From assembly GCA_003020925.1 (NCBI GenBank), contig PXRT01000017.1, forward strand, positions 91,220-141,483: a stretch of 50,264 nucleotides of DNA, read 5' to 3'. This DNA comes from Halobacteriales archaeon QS_6_64_34 (GTDB lineage Archaea > Halobacteriota > Halobacteria > Halobacteriales > Haloarculaceae). The stretch's first letter is position 1. Each line of letters opens with the position of its first letter. Below, piece by piece: positions 27,653 to 36,277 of the stretch. The position numbers and the translations under genes are program-made. Under the pieces are notes generated by a model. The model searched no databases and was not told the origin of the DNA. It saw nothing but the letters and a program-made list of their open reading frames with translations.

Positions 27653-28543
27653 ATGCACATCGCCGTCGTCGGCGCGGGCAGTCTCGGTAGCCTGCTCGGC
27701 GGACTGTTGGCCCGCGAGCACGACGTGACCCTCGTGGGCCGGGACCCCCACATGGCGCGGGTGGCCAGCGACGGGCTCTCAGTGACTGGCGTCGAGGGGT
27801 TCCGCGTCTCGCCGTCGGCCCGCACGACGGTCCCGGACGCCGCCGACCTGGCCGTCGTCGCGGTCAAGAGCCACGACACCGCCGCCGTCGCTGCCCAGCT
27901 GGCCGACTGCGACCTCGGGGCCTGCCTCTCGGTCCAGAACGGGATGGGCAACGAGGACACCCTCGTCGACGCGCTCGACTGCCCGGTACTCGCGGGCACC
28001 TGTTCCTACGGCGCGCGCCTGGCGGGACCGGGTACGGTCGCGTTTACCGGCCGCGGCGAGGTCGTTCTGGGCGCTCGCGAGGGCGGGGCGTCCGAGCCGG
28101 CACAGCGGGTCGGTGCCGCGTTCGTCGACGCCGGCGTCGAGACCACCGTCGCCGCGGATATGCCTCGACGGCTCTGGGCGAAGTTGGCGGTCAACGCCGC
28201 CGTCAACGCGGCGACGGCACTCGCTCGCGTGGAAAACGGCGCCCTGGCGGAGGGCCCGGGCGCCGAACTCGCCGCTGACGCCGCCCGAGAGACGGCTCGC
28301 GTCGCCCGCGAGCGGGGCGTCGACCTGGCCGACGAGCGGGCTGTTTCCCTGACCCGGCAGGTCGTCCGGGACACCGCCGCGAACCGCTCGTCGATGCGCC
28401 AGGACGTCGAGGCCGGCCGACGAACCGAAATAGACGCTATCAACGGCTACGTCGTTCGGGTGGCCGAGACACCGGTCCCCGTCAACGAGACGCTGACGCG
28501 GCTGGTGCGGACGTGGGAGCGGGGTCGCGTCGATAGCGGCTAG
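27653..28543 (+). CDS. panE: 2-dehydropantoate 2-reductase (ketopantoate reductase)
   Basis: 296 residues from the ATG at 27653. The N-terminus MHIAVVGAGSLGSLLGGLLA is the dinucleotide-binding Rossmann motif GxGxxG; then VVAVKSHDTAAV and VQNGMGNED, and the C-terminal helical domain has the catalytic lysine in RRLWAKLAVNAAVNAATAL and the SSMRQDVEAGRRTEIDAINGY family signature (its first 20 residues). It reduces 2-dehydropantoate to pantoate in archaeal coenzyme A synthesis. Its stop overlaps the stop of an in-frame tail running on from the convergent sulfatase-like gene. It is upstream-divergent from a small unknown gene. Confidence 0.92.
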   Translation: MHIAVVGAGSLGSLLGGLLAREHDVTLVGRDPHMARVASDGLSVTGVEGFRVSPSARTTVPDAADLAVVAVKSHDTAAVAAQLADCDLGACLSVQNGMGNEDTLVDALDCPVLAGTCSYGARLAGPGTVAFTGRGEVVLGAREGGASEPAQRVGAAFVDAGVETTVAADMPRRLWAKLAVNAAVNAATALARVENGALAEGPGAELAADAARETARVARERGVDLADERAVSLTRQVVRDTAANRSSMRQDVEAGRRTEIDAINGYVVRVAETPVPVNETLTRLVRTWERGRVDSG

Positions 28544-28650
28544 TTCCGCTTGAGCACGGACAGCGCCGCTCCGCCACCCAGCAGGAGCGCGAACACGTAG
28601 CTCGCCACGCGGTAGAGGATAACTCGGGGCCGTCGCTGTCCGAACGCACG
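28540..28650 (-). other. In-frame extension past the sulfatase-like stop, encoding a membrane segment
   Basis: After the TAG at 28651-28653 the same frame stays open for 36 codons to a second TAG at 28540-28542. It encodes a positively charged stretch (QRRPRVILYR), a hydrophobic run SYVFALLLGGGAALSV and a closing LKRN. No in-frame ATG is present; a GTG at 28608 could start a 23-residue peptide. It may be a lost C-terminal membrane anchor, a readthrough product, a tiny membrane protein, or chance. Confidence 0.4.
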
Positions 28651-30153
28651 CTACTCGAGATAACCCAGGTCCTGCAGTCGGTCCTTCGTCTCCTCGTCCA
28701 TTCCCGAAAGCACGTCCCCGTCGGCCCCGTCGGCCTCGCTGGGCCAGGTCGCGTCGACGGCCTCGACGAAGTCAAAGAGGGCTGCTTTCAGGTGGTCGGG
28801 TTCGTCGTCGCTCCCCACCAGGTTCTCGGTCTCGCCGGGGTCTCGGCCCACGTGGTAGGCCTCGTCCGGAACGCGCGTACAGTGGATGTACGTCTCGTCG
28901 GTGGCGCGGGCGGCGCCCATCCGGGAGTAGAACCGGGACTGTTCGTCGAGTTCGATACCCGCACTGCTCGCTTTCCCCTCCAGTTGCCGGAGTTCCACCA
29001 CGGGCTGGTGGTACTCGACGAACCCGACCTCGCCACGGGGGACGCCGCCGAGCTCCTCGGCGAAGTCGCGGTAGTCGGCCGACAGGAGCGAGCGGGCCGA
29101 CTGCAGAGAGACGCCCCGTCCCTCGGCCCCGGCGGCGTCCAGGACCGTGTGATAGAGGTCGACCAGTTCGACGACCGTCTCGTCGTCCCGACCCGCCTCG
29201 AGGTCGGGGTGTTTGACCATCAGCGGAACGTTCACGAGCGGGTCGTAGATGCCGAACTCGTGGCCGTAGAGGCCGTGCTCGCCGAACAGCTCGCCGTGGT
29301 CCGCACACACCACCACGGTGGTGTCTTCCCACTGGCCCGTCTCTTTCAGGTGGGTAAACAGCCGGTCGAGCTGGTCGTCGATGTGGGCCAGTTCGGCGTC
29401 GTAGAGCCCTCTGATATCGTCCCACTCGTCGTCGTCGATATCGCGGGCGCCGCAGTTGAACTCCTTGGAGTTCTGGCACACCTCGGTTGGGTCGACGCCG
29501 GGCGCGAACTGCTCGGCGTACGCCTCGGGCGGGTGGTACGGGAGATGGGCGTCCATCAGGTTGATGAAGGCGAAGAAGTCGTCGCTCCCGTCGACGAACT
29601 CGATTGTCTTGTCGATGACCTTGGGCGTCTTCGTGTCGCCGCCCCCGCCTTCCGCGAGGTGTTCGTGTATCTTGTTGCCGACCTGGACCATCCGGTCGGC
29701 GACGCTCCGCAGGGTGTCGTTGTCGTTCATCGTCTTCCAGAGGGTCGCCAGCGGCCTCGACAGGAGTTCGCTAGGCATAATCTGGAAGAAGTTGTCGTGG
29801 TCGTCGAATCCCGCCGTCAGGTTCGTGTAGCTGGTAATCCAGGCGTTCGAGGAGTAACAGGCCGTGTCGTACCCCGCCGCCGACAGCGACTCCGCGAGCG
29901 TGGTAGCCCCCTCCAGATAGGGGTCTTCCTGGGTGGCCTCGTGCTCGCTGGGAAAGCGGCCGGTAAACATCGAGGCGTGGACCGGCAGGGTCCACGGGGC
30001 CGGCGCGACGGCGCCGTCGAAGACGGTCGCCTCGTCGGCAAAGTCGGCGAGGTTGGGCGTCGTCTCACGCTCGTCGTCGTAGACGGTCAGGCGGTCCTTC
30101 CGGACCGTGTCCAGGACGACAAAGAGGACGTTGTTCCCGTCCGTATCGGTCAT
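28651..30153 (-). CDS. Sulfatase-superfamily hydrolase/transferase with threonine nucleophile
   Basis: 500 residues of the alkaline phosphatase/sulfatase fold. The N-terminus NVLFVVLDTVRKDRLTVYDD holds the first metal aspartate, and DAHLPYHPPE and VVVCADHGELFGEHGLYGHE hold the later metal ligands. At the position of the formylglycine in true sulfatases (CxPxR) the sequence reads TLPVH within APWTLPVHASMFTGRFP, so Cys/Ser is replaced by Thr. That fits the phosphoglycerol- or phosphoethanolamine-transferase-like branch or an atypical hydrolase, not a classic sulfatase. No signal peptide or membrane segment is in the annotated ORF, but the frame beyond its stop encodes one. Substrate unknown. 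Confidence 0.88.
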   Translation of the reverse strand: MTDTDGNNVLFVVLDTVRKDRLTVYDDERETTPNLADFADEATVFDGAVAPAPWTLPVHASMFTGRFPSEHEATQEDPYLEGATTLAESLSAAGYDTACYSSNAWITSYTNLTAGFDDHDNFFQIMPSELLSRPLATLWKTMNDNDTLRSVADRMVQVGNKIHEHLAEGGGGDTKTPKVIDKTIEFVDGSDDFFAFINLMDAHLPYHPPEAYAEQFAPGVDPTEVCQNSKEFNCGARDIDDDEWDDIRGLYDAELAHIDDQLDRLFTHLKETGQWEDTTVVVCADHGELFGEHGLYGHEFGIYDPLVNVPLMVKHPDLEAGRDDETVVELVDLYHTVLDAAGAEGRGVSLQSARSLLSADYRDFAEELGGVPRGEVGFVEYHQPVVELRQLEGKASSAGIELDEQSRFYSRMGAARATDETYIHCTRVPDEAYHVGRDPGETENLVGSDDEPDHLKAALFDFVEAVDATWPSEADGADGDVLSGMDEETKDRLQDLGYLE

Positions 30154-30262
30154 ACAGTCGCAAAACTCGCCAGCGGGTTAATACGGTGTGCTTTCGGTTC
30201 GGCCGCCCCGTCTCTCGGGGTCCGAGCCGAGCAGCCGGTCCCCGGATGGCGACAGCCCGACT

Positions 30263-30643
30263 CTAAAACGGCGCTTCGGGACCCTCGTCGTCGCCGCCGA
30301 CGTCGCCGCCACGGGAGTCGCCGCCGAAAGAGGGCGTCATGCCGCCGTCGGCGCCGCCGGCCATCCCCTCGCCCTGTTCCTGTCCGGTGCGGGCGACGAC
30401 CTCGTTGATTTCTGGAATCTCCTTGGTCATGCGGGTCTTGATGGCCTGGATGGTCATCGGGGAGATGCCACAGCCCGAACACGCCCCACCGAGCCGGATG
30501 GTGACGCTGCCCTCCTCGCGGTCGATATTCTCGATTGCCGCGCTGCCGCCGTGCATCTGAATCTGCGGGAAGTTCCGGCGCAGAAAGTTCGTGATTCGCT
30601 CGCGTAGCTCGTTCTCGTCGTCGGCTCCGGTCTCGGTACTCAT
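30263..30643 (-). CDS. Nfu-type iron-sulfur cluster scaffold (NifU C-terminal domain)
   Basis: 126 residues. A NifU C-terminal-like domain at about 8-85 contains the key CxxC in GGACSGCGISPMTIQAIKTRM, preceded by NFPQIQMHGGSAAIENID. The tail of about 40 residues is Gly/Asp-rich and probably disordered. Nfu proteins carry assembled Fe-S clusters to target enzymes. It is a single gene upstream of the sulfatase-like gene on the same strand, with a 110-nt gap. Confidence 0.88.
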   Translation of the reverse strand: MSTETGADDENELRERITNFLRRNFPQIQMHGGSAAIENIDREEGSVTIRLGGACSGCGISPMTIQAIKTRMTKEIPEINEVVARTGQEQGEGMAGGADGGMTPSFGGDSRGGDVGGDDEGPEAPF

Positions 30644-31074
30644 AGTGGCTATAGGTCGGGCCCGGGGAGGCTTAGACCTTTGGACTGGTGACGGTCACAT
30701 GGCAGTCGGCACAGGGCGTCCGGTGGTGTCAGCCGTCCCTGTCTACCGATTTTATTATTAACAGAAATAATATGTTTTTCGTGAAATGAAATATCTAGAA
30801 TAGTTATATCGTGCGTTTGCATTTTTCGTCTAAAAGTCGTTCGAGTGGCATTTGAGTCGCTCTGATGCGATAGCCCGAGCCAGAATACCGTCTCAGGGTA
30901 GCAGTCGATTGGCGAACTAATATTCCAATCGTTCCGCTTCTCAGGCGTCTTGATACCGGTTTGTCCCGACAGCCGCGCAGTCGCTGACCTTCTCCCGGCT
31001 GGTAACTATAAGAAATACAGGTATTGACGTATACTGATAGTATTTACAATCCAGTGGCTCAAGCGACACACCGC
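30644..31074. other. 431-bp intergenic region, A/T-rich in part
   Basis: No CDS is visible. Positions about 30745-30835 are unusually A/T-rich for this genome (ttttattattaacagaaataatatg and neighbours), and a second A/T-rich piece lies at 31005-31055. They may contain promoters, or be remnants of foreign DNA, but no gene reads out of either toward a start codon except nfu on the minus strand. Confidence 0.4.
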
Positions 31075-32568
31075 TCATTTCAGCGGCGGCGCGGCGTCCG
31101 GGGACCGTCGCGCGTCGGTCACGTCGTCGTAACCTGCGGCCAGTTCCACAAGACGGGCCTCGCTGTGTGGGACTCCCATCAGTTCGAGGCCGACCGGCAG
31201 CCCCCCGTCGGTGAATCCGGCGGGCATCGAGACGGCCGGACAGCCAGATTGGGAGGCGATGAACGTGTTGGTATTGAACTCCTCGCGGGTCACGTCGCTG
31301 GTGTAGTAATCGGTGTACTCCGGCGGGACCACTTGCACATCGGGGAAGACGATGGCGTCGAGGCCGTGTTCGGCGTGGGTGCGCTCGATGGCCCGGCGAA
31401 ACGACTCCTGTGCCGCGACCCGCTCCCAGTAGTCGGGGTGGTCGTCGGGGTCGTCCGGACCGCCGGCTATTTTATAGAACAGTTCCAGGGCGTCGTGGAA
31501 CTGGTCGTTCTCGAACAGTTCGGCGACCGAGCCGACGGGTGCACCCGGCAGGTCTTCGAGGTAGCTCGTAATGTCGTGTTTCGCCTGGTAGGCGTACAGG
31601 GAGGTGCCGTCGATGTGCGCGTCGAGGTCCTCGATTGCCACAGGGTCGATGATGTCGGCCCCAGCTGCAGACATCCGCTCGATGGCCGCCTCGACGACGG
31701 GCGTAACCGGGGCCGCCGCAGGGTTGTCCGGTGAGCCGAAGGCGTCCCGCAGGACGCCGATGCGTCGCCCCGCGAGTCCGCCGGTATCGAGGTGGTCGAG
31801 GTACGGCGTGTGGTTTCGGCTGTGGACGGTCGTGTCGGTCACATCGTCGGCGGGGTCGTACCCTTCGAGGACGTCCAGTAGCCGGACCATGTCTTCGAGT
31901 GTGCGAGCCATCGGTCCCGTCGTGTCCTGTCGACTGACCATCGCTGACACCCCGTCCCGACTTATTAGCCCGGTCGTCACGCGGAGGCCATAGAGGTTAC
32001 AGTAGGCGGCCGGCACGCGGACGGAACCGCCGGTATCGGAACCGATTCCGACCAGTCCGAGGTTGGCCGCCAGCCCCGCTCCCGTCCCGGCACTGGAGCC
32101 ACCCGAATCCCGGTCCAGCGAGTAGGGGTTTTTCGTCTGGCCGGCCGCCGAGGAGTAGCCGACGAACCCCGACCCCCAGTCGGGCATGTTCGTCTTCGCG
32201 AGAACGATGGCGCCCGCCTCACGCAGTTTCGTGACGATTTCGGCGTCCGTCTCCGGGACGAACTCGGTGAATGCTTCGGAGCCGTAACTGGTGACGGTGT
32301 CGGCAGTCTGGACCTGGTCCTTTATCAGGACGGGAACACCGTGGAGCGGACCGACCGGCCCGTCGGCGGCGAACGCTGCGTCGAGTTCACGGGCCCGTTC
32401 GAGGGCCCCGTCGTTGACGGTGATAACGGCGCCGAGTTCCGGCCCGGCGTCGTCGTAGGCCGCGATGCGTTCGACGTACCCCTCGACCAGTTCCTCGCAG
32501 GTCAGGGTGCCACGTTCGAAGCGGTCGTGGGTCTGTGCGATGGTCAGTTCGGTGATGTCGTCGGACAT
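31075..32568 (-). CDS. Amidase signature-family hydrolase
   Basis: 497 residues. The Ser-Ser-Lys catalytic set is visible: lysine in GVPVLIKDQV (about residue 87), the first serine in DRDSGGSSAGTGAGLAANLG and the nucleophile serine in GIGSDTGGSVRVPAAYC. The family includes GatA, AtzE/AtzF-type and many catabolic amidases; the sequence shows no GatB/C partner nearby, so a role in tRNA amidation is unlikely. It lies 19 bp after the permease gene of the ABC importer and probably ends that operon. I infer that it attacks an amide imported by this transporter. Confidence 0.9.
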   Translation of the reverse strand: MSDDITELTIAQTHDRFERGTLTCEELVEGYVERIAAYDDAGPELGAVITVNDGALERARELDAAFAADGPVGPLHGVPVLIKDQVQTADTVTSYGSEAFTEFVPETDAEIVTKLREAGAIVLAKTNMPDWGSGFVGYSSAAGQTKNPYSLDRDSGGSSAGTGAGLAANLGLVGIGSDTGGSVRVPAAYCNLYGLRVTTGLISRDGVSAMVSRQDTTGPMARTLEDMVRLLDVLEGYDPADDVTDTTVHSRNHTPYLDHLDTGGLAGRRIGVLRDAFGSPDNPAAAPVTPVVEAAIERMSAAGADIIDPVAIEDLDAHIDGTSLYAYQAKHDITSYLEDLPGAPVGSVAELFENDQFHDALELFYKIAGGPDDPDDHPDYWERVAAQESFRRAIERTHAEHGLDAIVFPDVQVVPPEYTDYYTSDVTREEFNTNTFIASQSGCPAVSMPAGFTDGGLPVGLELMGVPHSEARLVELAAGYDDVTDARRSPDAAPPLK

Positions 32569-32587
32569 ATTGATAGGAGTGCGTGGC

Positions 32588-33340
32588 TTAAGCCCGCCAC
32601 GCGAAAGCCCGCTGTTCGAGGGGTTTCAGGATGGCGTACTCGATGACGAGGACGACGACAGTGAACATCGCGGCGTAGGCGACGACCTCCTCGACGTTGC
32701 TCTGGAGGAACCAGTAGCGGATGCGAGCGCCGACGCCGTTCGTGATGCCGAACACCTCGCCGATGACCGCCACCTTCCACGTCATCCCGAAGAGGTTGCG
32801 TAGGGAGGCGAAGACGTAGGACATGAGATGCGGGAGGTAGACCGCGCGCCACATCTGCCGCCGGTCGGCGTCGAAGGTGGTCGCCATCTCGAAGAGGTTC
32901 GGGTCGAGGTCCTGCATCCCTTCCCAGATGGAGACGAGCGCGAACGGTGTGCAGACGAAAGCCACCGACATCACAATGGCGGTGGTGTTGAACCCCATCA
33001 GCACCATCACGATGAGAATGACCACTACGTCCGGCGGCGTCATCCAGATGGGGAGCCACGTCTCGAACACCGTAGCGACGTTGTCGTTGACCCGCATGGT
33101 GATACCGATGCCGACAGCCAGCAGGAGCGCGATACCGGTCGCCAACAATACTCGGCCGAAGGTGATACCGAGGTGGTACAGCGCCGAGCGGCCGCCCACG
33201 TCACCGTACAGTGTGAGGTCGACGATGAGCGCGGCGACGACCCACGGGGCCGGAAACAGGTCGGGGACGAACAGCGATAGCCCGACCCACCCCGCAAGCA
33301 GGAGGGCGACGGAGACGCCAAAGCGGTAGGTCCGGTTCAT
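32588..33340 (-). CDS. ABC transporter permease (SsuC/ThiX-like), second of two
   Basis: 250 residues with about six hydrophobic segments and the binding-protein-dependent permease EAA-like loop near IWEGMQDLDPNLFEMATTFDA (Glu-Gly-Met-Gln part first). The start MNRTYRFGVSVALLLAG overlaps the ATPase stop by 4 bp, and the end is 19 bp from the amidase start. The second permease of the cluster (35450-36277) is clearly related but different, so the transporter may use a heterodimeric membrane channel. Confidence 0.9.
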   Translation of the reverse strand: MNRTYRFGVSVALLLAGWVGLSLFVPDLFPAPWVVAALIVDLTLYGDVGGRSALYHLGITFGRVLLATGIALLLAVGIGITMRVNDNVATVFETWLPIWMTPPDVVVILIVMVLMGFNTTAIVMSVAFVCTPFALVSIWEGMQDLDPNLFEMATTFDADRRQMWRAVYLPHLMSYVFASLRNLFGMTWKVAVIGEVFGITNGVGARIRYWFLQSNVEEVVAYAAMFTVVVLVIEYAILKPLEQRAFAWRA

Positions 33341-34152
33341 TCGTCGAGATGCGTAAAGAAGCGGTTCATCAGATTCGATTCGGTCTCGACGAGTCGCTGG
33401 TCGCCGACCTCCCGCGGGCGGGAGGCGTCGACGGAGACGTGGTCGAACAGTTCCCCCTCCCCGTCGAGTACCAGCACGGTGTCCGAAAGGAAGACCGCCT
33501 CGCTGGCGTTGTGCGTGACGAAGACGATGGTCTTGCCCGTCTTCTTCCAGATGTCCAGCAGGTCTTGGCGGAGTTCCTTCGCGGTGAACTCGTCTAAGCT
33601 ACTGAACGGCTCGTCCATCAGGAGGATATCGGGGTCGATGGCCAGCGCTCGGGCGATGCCCACCCGCTGGCGCATCCCGCCGGAGAGTTGCTGGGGGTAG
33701 CTGTCGGCCTCGTCGGCCAGCCCGACCATCTCCAGATACCGGTCGATGCGCTCGTCGTGTTCCTCCTCTGGGATGCCCTTCCCTTGGAGCGCGAAGGCGA
33801 TGTTCCCCCCGACGGTGCGCCAGTCCAGCAGCCGGGGTTCCTGAAAGACGTAGGCGTAAAAGAAGTTGCCGGGCGCTACCTCCACGCCGTCCAAGTGGAT
33901 GGTCCCCTCATCCGGTTCCAACAGCCCCGCGATGACGTTCAACAGCGTTGATTTCCCACAGCCGGAGGGCCCCATGATAGAGGTGAACGACCCCTCCGTG
34001 ATACTGAAAGAGAGGTCCGAGAAAACCGTCAGCTCCTCGTCGCCGTTCTCGAAAGTCTTGCGTAGCCCCGAGAACCCGATTTCCGGCCGGTCGTCGGGCT
34101 CACTGCCGGTCGTCGTAGTCTCCGCACCGCTACTGCTTTTACTGGTCTTCAT
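33337..34152 (-). CDS. ABC importer ATPase (SsuB/nitrate-sulfonate-type)
   Basis: 271 residues. The N-terminal tail of about 25 residues is Ser/Thr-rich. Walker A GPSGCGKST, Q-loop FQEPRLLDW (a typical SsuB/TauB/NrtD wording), signature LSGGMRQRVGIARALA, Walker B LLMDEPFSSLD and switch histidine in VTHNASEAV. It drives import with the permeases and binding protein of this cluster. The stop overlaps the permease start (ATGA). Upstream, at 34210-34228, there is a perfect 8-3-8 palindrome. Confidence 0.93.
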   Translation of the reverse strand: MKTSKSSSGAETTTTGSEPDDRPEIGFSGLRKTFENGDEELTVFSDLSFSITEGSFTSIMGPSGCGKSTLLNVIAGLLEPDEGTIHLDGVEVAPGNFFYAYVFQEPRLLDWRTVGGNIAFALQGKGIPEEEHDERIDRYLEMVGLADEADSYPQQLSGGMRQRVGIARALAIDPDILLMDEPFSSLDEFTAKELRQDLLDIWKKTGKTIVFVTHNASEAVFLSDTVLVLDGEGELFDHVSVDASRPREVGDQRLVETESNLMNRFFTHLDE

Positions 34153-34209
34153 CTTGTCGGACTAATTCACACATGTCTATTTAAAACTGCGCCTTTTAGT
34201 GGTTCGTCA

Positions 34210-34228
34210 ACCTAATACTGTATTAGGT
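34210..34228. promoter_or_regulatory. Perfect palindrome acctaata-ctg-tattaggt
   Basis: An 8-bp inverted repeat with a 3-bp spacer between the binding-protein gene and the ATPase gene, 58 bp upstream of the ATPase ATG. It may be a regulator site or, as it lies directly after the binding-protein stop, part of a processing hairpin. Confidence 0.5.
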
Positions 34229-34268
34229 GTTTGCGCGTACCGTTTCTCGGCGATACGTGGTCGATTGT

Positions 34269-35327
34269 CTATTGCTCGGTCGGCGTCGACCCGGCCATCG
34301 AGCGCAGGTCCGAGATGGAGATGACGTGGTCCTCCCGAGGTGGCACCGCCGGAATGAGTTCGAGGTCGCTCAGCACCTCTAAGAGTTGCCACTGGGAGTC
34401 GATGAGGTCCGAGTTGTAGTCCTCGATCGGCTGGGTCATCGAGCCGTTCTGCGCCAGTTCGATGATGGTGTCGCGGTTGGCCTGGTCGCTGAGGCCGGCC
34501 AGTTCGCCGTACTCGTTGACCACGGACTCGGTGTTGTTCTGGAAGTATTCCTGTGCCGACCCCCACCCTTCCAGCACCGCCAGCACCTGCTCGGGGTTCT
34601 CCTCAAGGAACGAGCGGGTCGTGGTAAAGGGCGTAATAAGCGGCGGGTAGCCGGTCTGTTCTTCCCACCCCTCCCATGCGTTGTACAGCGGCCGCACCTC
34701 GTCGGGGCTGGCCAGTCCGCGGACGGTCTGACCGGTGAACTGGACCATCGCGTCGATGTCGCCCTGTTCGACCATCAGCGACCACAGCGTCGAGGGCTGT
34801 GACTGAACGCCCTCGGTCTCCTCGCGGATGTCGAAGCCGAACTGGTCGGAGATGAGTCCCCGCATCAGCGTCGCCGTCGCCGTCTCCCACCCGGGGTGAC
34901 CCAAGGTCGCCCCTTGCAAGTCCTCGACGGATTCGAGGTCGGAGTCGGCGGGCACCAGAATCGAGTTTATCTGGGTGATACACGGCCCGAAGTGGACGAA
35001 GTCGAAGTCGCCGTCATTGTACTGCGAGAAGATGGGGTACCCCATGATGCCGACATCGTTACCGCCCTCGGTCATCGAGGTGGTGTATCGGCCGAACGGC
35101 ACCGGTTCGAGGTTCAGGCTCACGCCCGCTTCCTCCCAGAAGCCCTGGTCGATGCCCGAACGGAACAGCATGATATTGAGGTTCCCCTCGATGGTATCGA
35201 AGTCGATGCTCCCGGCGCTGCCACCATCGTCCTGACTGAGACAGCCCGAGACGAACCCGGTCGACGCGGCCCCGAGCCCCGCGGTCGCTTTCACGAACGA
35301 ACGTCTACTAAAGTCGTAGCTTTTCAT
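34269..35327 (-). CDS. ABC importer substrate-binding lipoprotein (SsuA/NMT1-THI5-like)
   Basis: About 352 residues from the ATG at 35327. The signal reads MKSYDFSRRSFVKATAGLG, a Tat motif (SRRSFVK), and continues to a lipobox GFVSGC with the anchor cysteine. The mature protein is a periplasmic-binding-like fold: NIMLFRSGIDQGFWEEAGVS near its start, ESVEDLQGATLGHPGWETAT, and DAMVQFTGQTVRGL. The NMT1/SsuA class binds small sulfonates, pyrimidine-like compounds, nitrate or similar ligands. A TATA box lies 24-33 nt upstream, so it can be transcribed on its own. The longer ORF start at 35393 would overlap the promoter and is rejected. Confidence 0.87.
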   Translation of the reverse strand: MKSYDFSRRSFVKATAGLGAASTGFVSGCLSQDDGGSAGSIDFDTIEGNLNIMLFRSGIDQGFWEEAGVSLNLEPVPFGRYTTSMTEGGNDVGIMGYPIFSQYNDGDFDFVHFGPCITQINSILVPADSDLESVEDLQGATLGHPGWETATATLMRGLISDQFGFDIREETEGVQSQPSTLWSLMVEQGDIDAMVQFTGQTVRGLASPDEVRPLYNAWEGWEEQTGYPPLITPFTTTRSFLEENPEQVLAVLEGWGSAQEYFQNNTESVVNEYGELAGLSDQANRDTIIELAQNGSMTQPIEDYNSDLIDSQWQLLEVLSDLELIPAVPPREDHVISISDLRSMAGSTPTEQ

Positions 35328-35350
35328 CGCATTTGTGCTTCTATGGCGCA

Positions 35351-35360
35351 AATATATAAA
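35351..35360 (-). promoter_or_regulatory. TATA box of the substrate-binding protein gene
   Basis: On the minus strand tttatatatt, about 24-33 nt ahead of the ATG, fitting a near-leaderless transcript. Confidence 0.55.
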
Positions 35361-35449
35361 GATATTGCAAGTTTGTGTGGCAAAATTAGTCACAACCTGT
35401 AAAGTAGTATTACCGCACAGGATTCCTTATATGGCCTAAAGGCGGTGGG

Positions 35450-36277
35450 CTACGCCGTCATGGTCCGGTCGGTCTCGGTACGCCACGAGAACGCCCGGCG
35501 CTCGACAGCACTGAGAACGCGTTCGGCCAGAAAGACGAGCACCATCATCGGGACGACCCACGCGAGAATCATGTCGTTCTGGTTTGCCCGGAAGAAGCTG
35601 TTGATGACCCGGCCGACGCCCTCGGTGGTGCCAAATATCTCCCCGACGAGGGTTATCTTCCAGGCCAGGGTCAGCGTCAGTCGCGCGTTGGCGAAGATGA
35701 CAGGGTACAGATGCGGGATGTAGATGTCCTTCCAGATCATCCCCTCGCTGGCGTCGAAGGAGTGGGCCATCTCCGGTAGTTCCGCCTCGAGGTCGGTGAT
35801 GCCCTCGTAGACATTGATGGCGACGTATGGCATGACGACCATGAACACGGGGAAGACGGTGGTAAACCACGTCGAGAGCCCGAACCACAGGACCGCGAAG
35901 AAGGCCCAGATGACCGACGGGAACGCGAACGTCGCCAGCACGTAGACGATGAGATACTCCTCGGCGCGGTCGCTCGTCCCCATCACGATACCCAGTACGG
36001 TGCCGATAACCATACACAGCGTCGCCGCCAGGAGTACTCGCATGATGGTGATGGGGTACTGCTCCCACGGGGAGAACCGTGCCTCCGGCCCGAAGGCCCG
36101 GCCGAACGCCGCGGCGAGTTCTACCGCGTTCGGGAAACTGGTCGGCTGGACCAGTCCGGCGGCCAGTTGCCAGACGCCCAGGACGATGAGGATAGACAGC
36201 AGGACCGGAAGCGTTGCCGACTCACTGGGACCGAATCGGTCGCGCAGGCGCTCGATGGCCGACTCGCTGTAGCTCAT
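35450..36277 (-). CDS. ABC transporter permease (SsuC/ThiX-like), first of two
   Basis: 275 residues with about six membrane segments (first at about 25-45). The EAA-type loop is near ITDLEAELPEMAHSFDASEG. The MIWKDIYIPHLYPVIFANAR stretch closely parallels MWRAVYLPHLMSYVFASLRN in the other permease, and the ends EIFGTTEGVGRVIN and EVFGITNGVGARIR match as well, so both come from one duplication. It lies upstream of the binding-protein gene on the same strand with a gap of about 120 bp that contains the latter's own TATA box. A 183-bp region separates it from the palindromic element behind the NCS1 permease. Confidence 0.9.
   Translation of the reverse strand: MSYSESAIERLRDRFGPSESATLPVLLSILIVLGVWQLAAGLVQPTSFPNAVELAAAFGRAFGPEARFSPWEQYPITIMRVLLAATLCMVIGTVLGIVMGTSDRAEEYLIVYVLATFAFPSVIWAFFAVLWFGLSTWFTTVFPVFMVVMPYVAINVYEGITDLEAELPEMAHSFDASEGMIWKDIYIPHLYPVIFANARLTLTLAWKITLVGEIFGTTEGVGRVINSFFRANQNDMILAWVVPMMVLVFLAERVLSAVERRAFSWRTETDRTMTA

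Noticed and set aside
28540..28653. Pyrrolysine readthrough of the sulfatase TAG
   Set aside because: No Pyl genes are in the window and most haloarchaea lack them; kept only as one option in the finding on the in-frame tail.
28792..30408. 538-residue plus-strand ORF opposite the sulfatase-like gene
   Set aside because: Shadow frame with Val/Gly/Arg noise; the minus strand has all metal-site motifs.
30745..30835. A/T-rich patch considered as a replication origin element
   Set aside because: No orc1/cdc6 gene and no repeated origin boxes are nearby.
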